NCBI GenBank assembly: GCA_905160935.1
Contig: CAJHZI010000481.1
Coordinates: 2,471,001 to 2,535,000, forward strand
From: Enchytraeus crypticus
Taxonomy: Eukaryota > Annelida > Clitellata > Enchytraeida > Enchytraeidae
Reading direction: 5' to 3'
Length of the DNA: 64,000 bases
Shown here: piece after piece, positions 43,266-54,945 of the stretch
How the letters are laid out: each line of letters opens with the position of its first letter
Position numbering within the stretch: position 1 is the first letter of the stretch
The notes under the pieces: model-generated
Database searches by the model: none
The model's input: only the letters and a program-made list of their open reading frames with translations
What the model was told of the DNA's origin: nothing
Position numbers and translations under genes: made by a program

Positions 43266-43269
43266 TAAA

Positions 43270-43455
43270 TAGGGTCGGGATTTTTAATCTTTTTCATTCG
43301 TTTTAGAATTTCGTTAGCAATTTCTGGAGCCCAGGTGTTCATCAAACGAATGTATTTCCTGGGATTTATTTGCATCTTGTTGCTTTGCCGCCTTTTAAAT
43401 CAGGTGCAGTCCTCGGTTGGTCTGTTCTTCAGTAACCCGAGTATAACACTGATAA
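43270..43455 (-). mobile_element. SINE-D copy, partial
   Basis: Complement of SINE-D: AATTTCTGGAGCCCAGGTG, CATCTTGTTGCTTTGCCGCC, CCTCGGTTGGTCTGTTCTTC. The ATG tail is lost. Confidence 0.8.
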
Positions 43456-44625
43456 AAGTATCTAATTTGATCAAATTGAATAAATTTTCAATAGTTCTGT
43501 AGGGGTGCCAAACAATGAATTTAAATTATAATTTAGCAACCCGATCACAACACAGATAACTAGAAAAATTGTATTTTGAAAAAATCTTCGTCACCGTTAC
43601 AACTATAATAGTGAACCTCTTCTACTCTACGGCGTAGAGCAATTAGACTAAACTAGATTAAACCATTACATTAATCAATTGGATTCAACTAAGAACACAT
43701 TGTGCCTGTAACTGTTTTATAATCGACGCTTGAGTCTTTGCCGTTAGATTAATTATAAAATTTAATTTATTTGTTTAAGACTTTAAGCGTAAGTATCGGC
43801 TTCACGATAGAATATTTTGGGTTGCACCTATTTAAGAGATTTAAAGTTAAAAACATGCAATATTGAAACGATCATTCATGATATCAATTTTTATGATTGT
43901 ATATTTAAGCTGCTAGACAGTTTAAAGTCCATAATCTATTTACCCGTCCCTAAAATGTTCAAGATTTGCTCTTTCATTACCTGGACTGGTTTTGAACCGA
44001 GAACTCATCCAATTAACTCATCTGTCTACTTCACGTTACCATATACACTAGTCACTACTATTTTAGTATTATAGACTCCAATTTTTCATTTTATACCAAT
44101 GCGCTTCATCCAGTCTATATGATATCCTGATGGTATATGTCTGTCCACTGAAGCCTCAAATGGACAGCAGACTTTATATCGTCTCCACCGTTCAACCAGT
44201 CTTCAATGTCCACAATCGAGCCTCTTACAAGATTGTTCACGCCTCAACGACTTAAAATGTAATATTACTAAACTTCAAACCATTGCAATCTTCTACGTTC
44301 AATGCATTTGTGATTGTAAAATATCTGATTCAGAGAAGCAATCCGAAGCGTCAATTCGGAAGTTGTTTGTGAAAACAGTTCGATATGATGTTGATGTCTG
44401 TGCGAGAAATATGAAGAGAACTAAATCCCTCTACAACATAACTAGCCTTCTCTAGAGGAACTCCGGGCAATGCGTGTGCATTATTCACCTCAATGCATTA
44501 TAATACATCCGTAATACTTTACAGCAATGGAGTAAGACTTTTCATAATGACATTGAGATAGACATGCGCGTCTGCAATATAATCAAAAAGCACATTAGAT
44601 AGCTCTACATCACATGCGCTGTTGT
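43456..44625. other. Unassigned, with a B-box-like remnant
   Basis: CTGGACTGGTTTTGAACCGA at 43980 may be a decayed tRNA-like SINE. Nothing else is recognised. Confidence 0.4.
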
Positions 44626-44627
44626 GT

Positions 44628-44775
44628 TCCCCGTGTTGAGTCCGGACTACTGAAGAAGAGATCAATCTATAACTGCTAATGTCAGAAGAGGGGATTACGC
44701 AAAAACTAAGGAAAGCAACGGGAAACAACTACATAAGCCATAATTTCCCAAGCCATAAGCTACATTTTCCGTCTT
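44628..44775 (+). mobile_element. SINE-C variant copy, truncated
   Basis: TTCCCCGTGTTGAGTCCGGA, GCAACGGGAAACAACTACAT, CCAAGCCATAAGCTACATTT, ending where the next copy begins. Confidence 0.75.
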
Positions 44776-44950
44776 GTGTCCAGGACACTGAAGTATAGAC
44801 TAACCGCTACTGCACGTGCCCTAAGAGGTGACAAAGCATAAACTGAAAAAGGCAACGGCTAACAATCACAGAAGTCACATTTTCCCCAAGCTATAGGCTA
44901 CATAGGATATGGGTAAGGCGTAGTCTTTTCTGATATTATTTCTTGTGGAC
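44776..44950 (+). mobile_element. SINE-C variant copy, truncated
   Basis: CCGTCTTGTGTCCAGGACAC, GCACGTGCCCTAAGAGGTGA, CCCCAAGCTATAGGCTACAT, GGGTAAGGCGTAGTC. Head-to-tail with the previous copy. Confidence 0.78.
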
Positions 44951-45521
44951 TAGAGAGAGCGTGAAAACACCAACCAAGTAGAACTTTTTTTCTTTAAATA
45001 TTATTATCAATTTGCTTAATTATGTAATATTAGCCATACACTGTACATAATTGTATGCTTGTTGAGTTTTACAGTATACAAGCGATATGGAAAAAATCGA
45101 AGGACTGTGAATGTTCGAGTATATTATATGATGTTGAGCTCGGTCAGGTAAAATATTTATGAATTTGTGTCTACCATTAACTAATTTCCGTAACGGAAGA
45201 GTTCTGTATCTGAGATATAATAGAACTAATCGTAGTTAACAATATCGAATATTTGAATCGACATACGTAGATTATAGATTAGAATCGACTGACGACGTGC
45301 ACATTGCATCATATTATTTATTTAATGCATCACCTGCACATCATAATTCACAGTTAATTATCAAAATATTTACAACTTTTACGGCCACTATAATGCTTGA
45401 AATGTAAATTATCCGTTGAAATGTCAGTCAATTCATAGATGATAAATTAATCTTAGAATTTCGCAATTTGACATCGCACGACATCCACACTCCTAAAAAC
45501 TTTCGTATAACAAAGCGAACC
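44951..45521. other. Unassigned AT-rich stretch
   Basis: No gene or repeat family recognised. Confidence 0.45.
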
Positions 45522-45712
45522 CTGCGAACCCCGCCCCACCCCATGAACCCCGCACAACCCCATGAACCCCGCACAACCCCATGAACCCCGCACAGCCCAA
45601 TCAACCCCGCACAACCCAATCAACCCCGCACAACCCAATCAACCCCGCACAACCCCATGAACCCCGCACAACCCCATGAACCCCGCACAACCAAATCAAC
45701 CCCGCACAATCT
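45522..45712 (+). repeat. 19-bp C-rich minisatellite, about 10 copies
   Basis: Units AACCCCGCACAACCCAATC and AACCCCGCACAACCCCATG alternate in blocks. Strongly strand-asymmetric: the plus strand has almost no T and little G. Confidence 0.96.
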
Positions 45713-46010
45713 CGCGAGATATTGAATGCCCTGAAAACCATCCCTTATTTGAAAAGTTGAAATCTAAAGTATATCAATATATCAATATCAGCAGATCGAA
45801 GTATCTGGAGCTGCAACAAAGTATGAACGGGCATAAAGGCAGCGCATAGATATGTATGGGGCATGATGAAGTAGGGACTTCATGGTTCAGGGACTTCATG
45901 GTTTAGGGACCTGATAGTGTAAGGGTCTGATAGGTAGGCTTATTTTATAGACGATGGAAGAAAGTTTATATCAAATTCTTTAAGGTTAAAATTCGAGGTT
46001 CTCTTTCTGA

Positions 46011-46068
46011 AGTCAGTCTTTTTAAAGTCAGTCTTTTTAAAGTCAGTCTTTTTAAAGTCAGTCTTTTT
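46011..46068. repeat. 15-bp tandem repeat, 4 copies
   Basis: Unit AGTCAGTCTTTTTAA. Confidence 0.93.
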
Positions 46069-46231
46069 CCAAAATCTCTTTACCGAGTCTGTTTGCCGAC
46101 TGCAAATCTCTATAGACGAGTACAATTCATGTCACTGAGATGTTATAGAAAACAACGCTAAATTCGGCTTTAGTTTCATATCCGCGATATTGCTATTATT
46201 TGCATCTAAAATCATTAAAAGCATACAAAAG

Positions 46232-46463
46232 TAAACACTCATTATAGTAAAATGATCAACTATGTCCGATTCTATCACTTTTAATACCACATGTTTAAAC
46301 CGTTTGGCAATTTAGACCATTTTCCGTATAACCAGTCCAATGAATGTTCGAGATTTTACTCTCAGATCAGCGCTGCTGGGAGTCGAACCCACGAGGGTTC
46401 AATTCACCTTAGGATCTGTCACTTAAAACTTCATGACGTTACCCCTGCGCTATTGAGACATTA
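46232..46463 (-). mobile_element. SINE-B, near full length
   Basis: Minus strand: A-box region ATAGCGCAGGGGTAACGTCA, B box GGGTTCGACTCCCAGC, body CTGATCTGAGAGTAAAATCT and a TATAATGAGTG end. With 10862-11090 it defines the family ends. Confidence 0.87.
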
Positions 46464-48599
46464 TATGAATATCCTCCCAATGCCAACTATTGACTATACG
46501 AAGCGTTCAGTGGAACATGGGATGTCGGACCCGGAGCTAGATCCTGATCCAGCACGGCCCGTGGGATGTCGTATATCTTAACAAACAGTTGTTTGGAACC
46601 TGCCTTTACAGGTTGGACCATGGATTACATATTCTCCCATTATAGGGTCCATCACTAATGCCGGGGATACTGTAGGCAAAACTACTTGTTGTTTACAAGT
46701 AAAATAATTGAGTGTCAGACATAAGCGTCTTTATTTCCTTCTCTTCAGTCATTAATAGGAAAAGATACTTCTAACTCCTCACAGGCGTACGTAGCAGCGA
46801 ATTTATACAACCGAGTCGAGTATTTAAAAAATTATTTGACTTGCAAATTTTATATATTACACATTTTAATGTTAATTAATGTTTAGTTGTTGCTATAAAC
46901 ACGGTTCAATTACTGACTTTTTGTGCTGCTACATTGAATTCGGAATTATTAATAATTTAGTGCTTTGCATGTTGTGAAATAATTGGTTGCCTATCGGCAG
47001 CAAGTGCATTGTCTAACTTCAGATATGGCTAAATTTCTGTTCCCCAGGCAATAATCATTCCAAGGACTACACAAGTAATAACCGTATAATATAGTTTGGA
47101 CACGAGAGTCATTGACACTGTATTAGTGTCGTGGGATGCAACAGAGGAGGATAGGAATATGTGTGGATCTGTGTGTCAGTATGTGTGTAAACGAGTTGAA
47201 TGAGAGTGAGAGAGAGAGAGAGAGAGAGAAATGGAAGGAAGGATAGAAAGAGAAACAAATAAAAACAAAGATTTGATAATGAAAACTCGAAGCTATATAA
47301 AAAGATAGAACAGAAAATTCCATTGAGACCAAAATGGGGCTTATATTTTTTGTCAATTTGCAATCTGATTTTTAAGGCGATACGTAAATTAAGCACGAAT
47401 CTTGTGAATAATATTGTACACGCGAACTGATTCAATTTGTTTACCGTTGTGAAAATTATGACACTAAAGGAATGGCTAATCTGCAAGTAAAGCTGACAAA
47501 AACTTAAAAGAAATAAATAAATTATAGAATTTAGTCAAGGGTACGAATAGTGATATGAAGATATCACTTCTGTAACATAACATTACAGAGTCCGGAAGCA
47601 AACATGTGCTTGTTTAAGACTCATCAGGCTCTTAACTAAAACTAATTAATATTAAATTAATTTAATAATTAAATTAAAATTAATACTATAGTTCTAACTT
47701 CTTTTTTGCAATTATCTTTGCAATACCTCATCCGCCTATGATATGCAGCAACAATAGTAGGCAAAGTAAATTTGACCAATCTTGTCTACATGTAAACTCA
47801 TTTTTTTAAATTTAGTTAATGAAAATGCCATCAACTAGGTTTACACAAATTCCACCCGCACCCCCACCCCCGTATTATCTACCTTCATTTATAGTAATCT
47901 AACTCTTTGCTTTGAAAGGATTATGTAATATTTGGTTAGTCAATAGTTTATTTTTTCCATTAAGTTATATCAGCAACGTCACAGAAAATAGGCACGTTAC
48001 TAAACCCCCTTCGAAATCAACTAATTAAAAAAGACATGAGATTTGTCCCTGTTCGGTTGGTTTTTTTCTATAAAAATTGCATGAGGCTAGATTACGGTTT
48101 TTTTTGTTGGAGCTAGCGATAGATTTTTCTTAGTTTTCTGGATAAAGTTATGATTACGACTTCATTTTACATTTTAGCCCCTACCCATACGAATTTCAAC
48201 TTGCTGGACCGTCAGTTATAAGACATAAAATGAATAGATAGTGCGACACCAAGCTTTGTATAACTGCATTGATATGATGATATCGTTGAAATTGTCGTTT
48301 TATTACGCACATCGATCTGTGATAAAAGTCTTTGCAATACACAGAATTCAATATGCTGCTAAAAAAGGAAAAAAGCTTCATGTGGCGAAAGTAATTTTAG
48401 CGCATGAGTTGTAAGTTGATTTTTCTCAACATTGTTTGCCAACTTTGTTTTAAAAATTGTTTTTCAACAAAACTTATCAGCATTCTGCAAAAATGTAGAA
48501 TTATCTTTGCTATAAAAGCATAGCATAAGCTGTCATTGTATATGAGTTAGGAATATAAAAATATAAAATCGTCTCAATGCCAACGTTTTCTCAGGTTAT
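46464..48599. other. Unassigned, with a (GA)n run
   Basis: (GA)n at 47204-47229. Long low-GC sequence without exons or recognised repeats. Confidence 0.5.
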
Positions 48600-48745
48600 A
48601 GACCCCGTCTTGAATCCGAGACAAAAAAATAGACAAACCATTAACTGTAAGTGTTGTAAATGGTTACAAAGCAACTGAGGTAATAAATATAACATAATCC
48701 CAGAAGCTATATTCTTCTAGCAAAGATGTACAATAAAGTTTGAAA
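48600..48745 (+). mobile_element. Old SINE-C variant copy
   Basis: ACCCCGTCTTGAATCCGAGA, CATTAACTGTAAGTGTTGTA, ATAATCCCAGAAGCTATATT follow the SINE-C head and body order with heavy divergence. Confidence 0.55.
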
Positions 48746-49439
48746 GGGGCTTATTTTTGCGATTTATCGCACACACCCTCGACGTTAAAATTTTTCTATT
48801 CCTCAGACAATGCATCTGCTCTGTTGAACCACCATCAGATGTCGATACATATAGTATGTCTCATGCACCAGTATTTGTGTTGATAAATGTTCATTGCAAA
48901 TTCACTTAAGGGATTTAACTAGATAAAACCATCGATTCCCAATGCGTCTAAATTTGCAACTCCTACGCAAGACTATCAACTATGCAAAAGGCATCACTTT
49001 ATTTTAGAATGGAACTACAAGCACTATCAAAAGAATTGTCTTGATACTGTGGGAGGAAATAACTTTCTATTCAAAAGGTCGGATGTAGAAAAAAATGTAG
49101 GCACGTCAAATGAAGTATGTTGTCTTATAACAAGTAAGACGGTAAACTTTATCTCATTGTAATATGATAAGCAATACCATATAGAATAAATATACCATCT
49201 CAGTTCAATAAAATGAAGATTACAATCAAGATTTAAAGTCCGGTTCTTCATCCAGTGAAGATGTCAGAGAAGAAAAAAATTAAACTAAATACCATTACAT
49301 TAAGATTAAGCATATCGCAAATCGCTAAATTAAGATTTAGCGACAAGTTCTTCATTCGAAATCGATGTCGGGGACGTCGCTATATTTACTAAATTTCTGC
49401 AAACTTAGCTAAGTGGCAGCATTATTTTTCTCTACAGCC
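48746..49439. other. Unassigned, with a SINE-A tail remnant
   Basis: 49325-49380 (AGATTTAGCGACAAGTTCTT, CATTCGAAATCGATGTCGGG) is a diverged SINE-A tail. Confidence 0.45.
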
Positions 49440-49600
49440 TTTCCCTCATACTTCGGTCAGCCGCAATAGGGGTTTCACTCAACTAGTGTGTCCTCAGATT
49501 TTTCCGATTATCAGGTGACTAAGGTTCGAATCCCAGCCGGACTGTCTCTGAGACTGACCTTAGTCCCTAATCATACGAACATAGACAATAAACATAGTGT
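49440..49600 (+). mobile_element. tRNA-like SINE, separate family
   Basis: AGGTTCGAATCCCAGCCGGA is a clear B box. The flanks (TGTCTCTGAGACTGACCTTA, AACATAGACAATAAACATAG) match none of SINE-A to SINE-D. Confidence 0.55.
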
Positions 49601-50456
49601 CAGCTTTATGCATGACGGAATATCTGAATATATATAATCGTGAACTAGAGAGCGAACTTTACAACAATAACATATAGCAAGTGCATTTTAGTAAAATGCT
49701 AGTATATATAATTTGAAATGATATGCAATAGTTAAGATTTAACCCTTTTGACAATGTTTTTAATAGACAGATAAACCCAACCACTTAGGGTCAAAGCCAT
49801 GTGGAGTTAGGAAAAATCATTTGAAGCTGTATAGCAATAAACAGGGATACAGCTCCAATTTTCTTTCTGGTCTCTGAACAACGTGAAAAATGCAATTATA
49901 TGGATAGCGTTTAGTGGGGGACTTAATGGAAGTGACGTGATGAATGAATAGAGATTGGCGTCTTTAAGATCAACACTAGATGTGGAAACAGGCTGTAATT
50001 TTTTATTGATATAATTTCTTATCTTTTCTATGTTAAAACGTCCATCTCTGAACATCTCTAGGTTAAACTAAGGCAATATACATCAATAACAGTAATACAA
50101 ATTTATACATCCTGTAATACTATATACATGTACCTACATAATGTACATGTATAGACTTATAGAAAATGCAATTTAGTTACATGATACACTGTACTTATTA
50201 TCGTAATATAAATCTAGAGTTTATAAGTATACTATGTTTGAATTTTATTATATAGAATATAATTCCTTTTCACTGAAATTACTATAATTCACTTTGAGTT
50301 TCAGTTTCATACAATCTCGATGAGAAACAAGTTTGAAATAATGTGCTGTGAGAAATCATCATTGTAGAGCCTTAAGGGTATTGGTATTACGGTATATATT
50401 CAATTTAAGCAGCAATGATAACTATAATTAAATTAATTGATTAACCACTATAAAAA
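49601..50456. other. Unassigned AT-rich stretch
   Basis: No gene or repeat family recognised. Confidence 0.45.
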
Positions 50457-50457
50457 A

Positions 50458-50501
<44 letters not shown>

Positions 50502-50720
50502 GTACACTGCCTACTGGCAGGTTTATGGTGCATAACGCCTCCACTCTTCTCTGTCTTCCGTCTTCCTCTTTAAGTCCACATATGAGTGGATCTTTAAATC
50601 ATCTAGCATTCCCAATCTCGAACTGCCTCTGCTTCTCTTTCCTTTCTATCTTCTTTGACGTCCTTTAGTAAACTCTCCCTTTAATGTGTCATATCCAAGT
50701 CTTCTTCCTGTTCCTAATAG
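50457..50720 (-). mobile_element. LINE 3' fragment, antisense, with (CT)n
   Basis: (CT)n at 50461-50499, tail complement TTAGTACACTGCCTACTGGC, then the complement of the EDREEWRR and GRPR coding region to about 50700. Confidence 0.87.
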
Positions 50721-50845
50721 CACTACATGAATTTGTCAATAATGTACTCTTTTTGTCAATGACGAAATACAAATTATATGAGTAGAGATTTGCCTAAGTG
50801 TTCATTTATTTAGGCCTATATAATCAGTATCGTGATAGGTGGCTA

Positions 50846-50877
50846 AACGAAGCATATAGGATACTATATGCTTCGTT
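50846..50877. repeat. Perfect hairpin
   Basis: AACGAAGCATATAG at 50846-50859 pairs with 50864-50877 around GATA. Confidence 0.9.
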
Positions 50878-51000
50878 ATAGTATCTTATGAACTCATAAT
50901 TTGTATCTAGAAATTTACTTACTGATTTGGAGCAAAACATATTGAGAATTAAGAATAAGAGTAGGAAGGGAAGAGTATAAATTAAACATAATTAAATGGA

Positions 51001-51038
51001 ATTCTCTCTCTCTCTCTCCCTCTCTCTCCCTCTCTCTT
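51001..51038. repeat. (CT)n microsatellite
   Basis: CT units with CCC interruptions. Confidence 0.93.
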
Positions 51039-51639
51039 ATATTGATGAGCCGATAAGACTAATAACATAATCCCTTTGTGCATAATGTTTATCAAACACA
51101 ACAGCGCCGACTTGAGCCTTAACAACTATATGAAAAGTGAATGACCTCTGTGTTGTACACAAACAGTAGGATCAGTTGAAGAAGCTTTATTGAAATAGAC
51201 AATTTGATCTCAAAGAACTCAACACGAGTTGTACGCCTTAATTACATTTCATTCAAAACGAGCTGGTCAATAGAACGATCGGTTATATTATACACGTGTT
51301 TAATTCCTGAGGTCGTCCGCCAGTGATATCTTTTCAAGATATGAAATGACTATGCTTTAAGTTTGTTTAATTTTTTTTGTTTTTGTTTGTTAAGTTTAAG
51401 TTTGGTCGCGGCTGTATAATTTTGGCAATAGTTCGCTTAATAACAGTCGAAATCTGTCATCGAGTCGTCGTTAAATAATATCAGATTCTTTAGACATGAG
51501 CAAAACATTATCTAGATTTATTTCATAAACAAATAATCTTTTCACTTTAACGCCAACTGAGAACGATAATTATAATCATATACTATCATCATCATCAGCA
51601 TCATCATCATCTTTATAATCATGCAGTTCCAGGACATTA

Positions 51640-52080
51640 TCCGCAATTCTAATTTTTCTCAGAATTCGTCGCAAACGCTTTCGAAAAATGATATATATCA
51701 CTACGGATTAATATCAAAACAAAATGCGGATATGAAAAACATACATCCAGTTCTATTGCGACTCGATCGTATCATCAACATGTCCCTAAAGTGACTAAAC
51801 ATTTCACATGGCACTTGTTTTAATGCAGCTCGAGCCTGCAATTTCATCTCGCTCGTCGTTATAAATTTCATTTGCTCTCGACCCTGTGATCTTTGCCTCG
51901 GTCGAGCGCTGTATGGAATGGAGTCGACGAGAGAATTTCGACCAGGCACGAAAAGATATTTATGCGAGATGTTCGCTCCGATCATGCGATAACATCAAAA
52001 CGAGCTATATATAGAGCGAAAAGCAAGTGTTCTCCGTACATCTGTAGAATCTAGTGCTGTTGGCATGTCCAAGATATAAA
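51640..52080. other. CpG-richer island of unknown function
   Basis: CpG-dense words (GTCGACGAGAGAATTTCGAC, GAGATGTTCGCTCCGATCAT) and CTATATATAGAGCG, a TATA-like string at about 52003. A 94-codon minus-strand frame lies at 51701-51985, with no recognised domain. It may be a promoter or enhancer, or an old exon. Confidence 0.3.
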
Positions 52081-52097
52081 TTCGTTTGTTTACAAAC

Positions 52098-52212
52098 TTC
52101 AGAATTGGGACAGGGAGGACTGGAGAAAGTCTATTCGTATCTCGACCCTGATTAAACTGGGATTTTAGGGAAGAAGAAGATTATGATGATAATAATGATG
52201 ATGATGATGTTT
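52098..52212 (+). mobile_element. SINE-D 3' fragment
   Basis: GGAGAAAGTCTATTCGTATC, TCGACCCTGATTAAACTGGG and a (GAT)n tail. Confidence 0.85.
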
Positions 52213-52305
52213 ATAAACTTCTGAGTTACAATGCTTGAAGACAGGAGCAGTGTATTGGATGCTTTTCTCCATAGTATCGTTATATTTCATAAATTATTAA
52301 ACCAA

Positions 52306-52480
52306 CTTCCGTGTTGTGTTCGGGATACTGAAAAATTATTAACCAACCGTAAACTGCACGTACCGTAAAAGGCAACTGAGCAATAACTGAGGAAGACAAC
52401 GGGAAACCATATCAGAAGCCATATTATTCCTAAGCTATTGGTTATATTATGGAGTGGATAAGGCATAGTCTTTTGCGAAA
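52306..52480 (+). mobile_element. SINE-C variant copy, truncated
   Basis: TTCCGTGTTGTGTTCGGGAT, AACTGCACGTACCGTAAAAG, AACGGGAAACCATATCAGAA, GGATAAGGCATAGTCTTTT. The LINE-like tail is absent. Confidence 0.82.
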
Positions 52481-52489
52481 ACATAAACA

Positions 52490-53010
52490 CCATAAAATTA
52501 ATTAATTAAACACCACCGAAAATATTAAGATTTAGACATAAAGATTATAGAATTAATTAACCAATTAAATACCACCGAATATAATTAATATTTAGACATA
52601 AATACCATAGAATCAATTAATTAAACACCACCGAAAATATTAAGATTTAGACATAAACACCGCAGAATTAATTAATTAATGAAGTATCACTGAATATAAT
52701 TAAGATTTAGACATGAACACCACTGAATTAATTAATTAAACACCACCGAATTAATTAATTAAACACCACCGAATTAATTAATTAAACACCACCGAATTAA
52801 TTAATTAAACACCACCGAATTAATTAATTAAACACCACCGAATTAATTAATTAAACACCACCGAATTAATTAATTAAACACCACCGACACCACCGACTAT
52901 ACTGCAATTTAGACATAAACACCAACGAATTTATTAATTAACTAAATACAAATTACATAAAAATTGAGATATAAACACCACCGAATTAAATAATTAATTA
53001 ATTAAACACA
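52490..53010. repeat. Composite array of TTAATTAATTAAACACCACCG units
   Basis: A 23-bp unit repeats perfectly about eight times at 52720-52895. On each side lies a longer, older periodicity that adds AAAATATTAAGATTTAGACA words. This suggests recent amplification of one sub-unit inside an older array. Confidence 0.93.
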
Positions 53011-53605
53011 GAATACATTAAAATGTAGACGTAAACATCATCACCGAAAATAATAAATAGTATAGATCGAACTGTAATAAAACTAAATCGTAGATGACAT
53101 ATAGTGACGTCAGAGAACACAATTCCTTTATACTAATATTTAGGGTATCCTTCGTTCGACTTGAAGAATTTAGCGATGACGAAAAACTAGTGGAAATGGG
53201 ATACAAACCTATGTAAAACTGTAATTTTAGAGGCAGATATGAGTAAATGATCTAAATCAGTAATAGATGGTTATCAAGACATGCATTGATCATTGGTATG
53301 AAGAGATAGATTTTGAGCCAGCACTGTAAGGGTGTAAGGCATTCTCTATCTACTATCATTATAGACCTTGTAAAATGTCAAGCTCAATCTAATGCATGTG
53401 TAGATACTAAGATGAAGAAGTGTAGAGCCTTAAGGCTAATACAACAAGTATGTGGTGATGAAAAGACGACGAAAAAATGAAAGAGAATTCAAGAAGGAGG
53501 ATATTTGACTGCGTGATAATTTCAGTTTCATTGCGTTGTATGGATCAGCGTCGCTGCGCTGCCTTGTATATAGATGACCGCATTATGTCAACCACAGGCA
53601 GGCAG
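53011..53605. other. Unassigned stretch
   Basis: No gene or repeat family recognised. Confidence 0.45.
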
Positions 53606-53880
53606 ACATACACACACAGACATACACACAGACATACACACAGATATACACAGAGACATACACACAGACATACAAACAGACATACACACATATATACACA
53701 CAGGCATACACACAGACATACATACAGACATACACACAGACATACACACAGGCATACACATAGACATACACACAGACATACACACAGACATACACACAAA
53801 TATACACACAGACATACACACAGACATACACACAGATATACATACAGACTACATACAGACATACACACAGACATAAACGC
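53606..53880. repeat. 12-bp (ACAGACATACAC)n array
   Basis: About 22 units with AGATATAC and GGCATAC variants. A multiple of three, so frames such as THRHTHRHT stay open on both strands without meaning. Confidence 0.97.
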
Positions 53881-54386
53881 AAACTTGAGCAAATACATAG
53901 ACAGAGACAGGCAAAACAAATCCTGAAATGAAGCTATCAATAGCACATAAACACATATATTTATAAAAATTACAAATGAGATCCTGTAAAACATAGTATA
54001 TAATAATATGCATTTGTAACTTGAAAAGCAAAAATTGCAATATCAGAGATAGATAGTTTTAAACTTTATTGCACTAAATTTGCACAGGAATCATTGCATA
54101 TCATGCAAGGAACGTGAAAATGGACATAAAGGCCCAAAAGGCTCATAAATGCCTACTAGATTATTTTTAAAATGAAAAAAGAATAATATAAAATTACAAA
54201 TATAATACAAGTAAAAGCGAATCAGGGCAAATACGCAGGATAGATAAGGTTATTAAATGTATACAGAATTTGCCGTTAGATGTAATCATACATGTATACG
54301 AAATTGTTCGAATGGAATGGTTAAATAACATATCAGTATCAGATTCGTTTAATTTTGATGTCACTATAATATGATGATGTATTTTG

Positions 54387-54475
54387 ATACTGTATTATGA
54401 TACCGTATTATGATACAGTATAATGATACTGTAGTGTTGTACTGTATTATGATACTATATTATGATACGGTTTAG
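54387..54475. repeat. Degenerate GATACTGTATTAT array
   Basis: About six units of 12-14 bp. Confidence 0.85.
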
Positions 54476-54573
54476 CTATAATGCTAATTGACGTTAGTTT
54501 GTGTCATAGTACAAGTGTCATTTTGATATATTCAAACTGTATGCAGGTGTGAGTCTGGCCACAGTCGTTGGAT

Positions 54574-54642
54574 TAGAGATAGAGATAGATAGAGAGAGAG
54601 AGAGAGATAGAGAGAGAGAGATAGAGAGAGAGAGAAAGAGAG
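54574..54642. repeat. (GA)n/(GATA)n microsatellite
   Basis: GAGA with GATA interruptions. Confidence 0.95.
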
Positions 54643-54945
54643 GGCAGATATTTAGAGGTAGAGTCACGGATCTCGGAAAGGACATGAAGGAATAGGGCGT
54701 GTGAGGACTAACCCTGGACTTGGTGGAGAGCTGGATATAGAATCGCATTTATAAATCGCATCAACAAGCGTTAGCAGTCCAGTCGGCTCACATTGAGTTG
54801 AATTTGACATATTCACATATAATGTAAAAAAATACGAATCTCCTCCGTTTCGTGTTTCTTGCAGGCGCTATCAACTAAAGATTAAATCATCAATCAATGA
54901 GAATTTAACGTCCGGTTTATCACCGGAAGCTGATTTAAGAATGAG

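Noticed and set aside
51701-51985. 94-codon minus-strand frame as a gene
   Set aside because: No domain or splice evidence. Kept only as part of a CpG-rich island.
52000-52016. TATA-box promoter call at CTATATATAG
   Set aside because: TA-rich strings are everywhere in this window and no transcription start or coding exon is tied to it.
53477-53994. About 150-codon open frames on both strands (THRHTHRHT / VCLCVCLC)
   Set aside because: A 12-bp repeat leaves all frames open. There is no unique coding sequence or domain.
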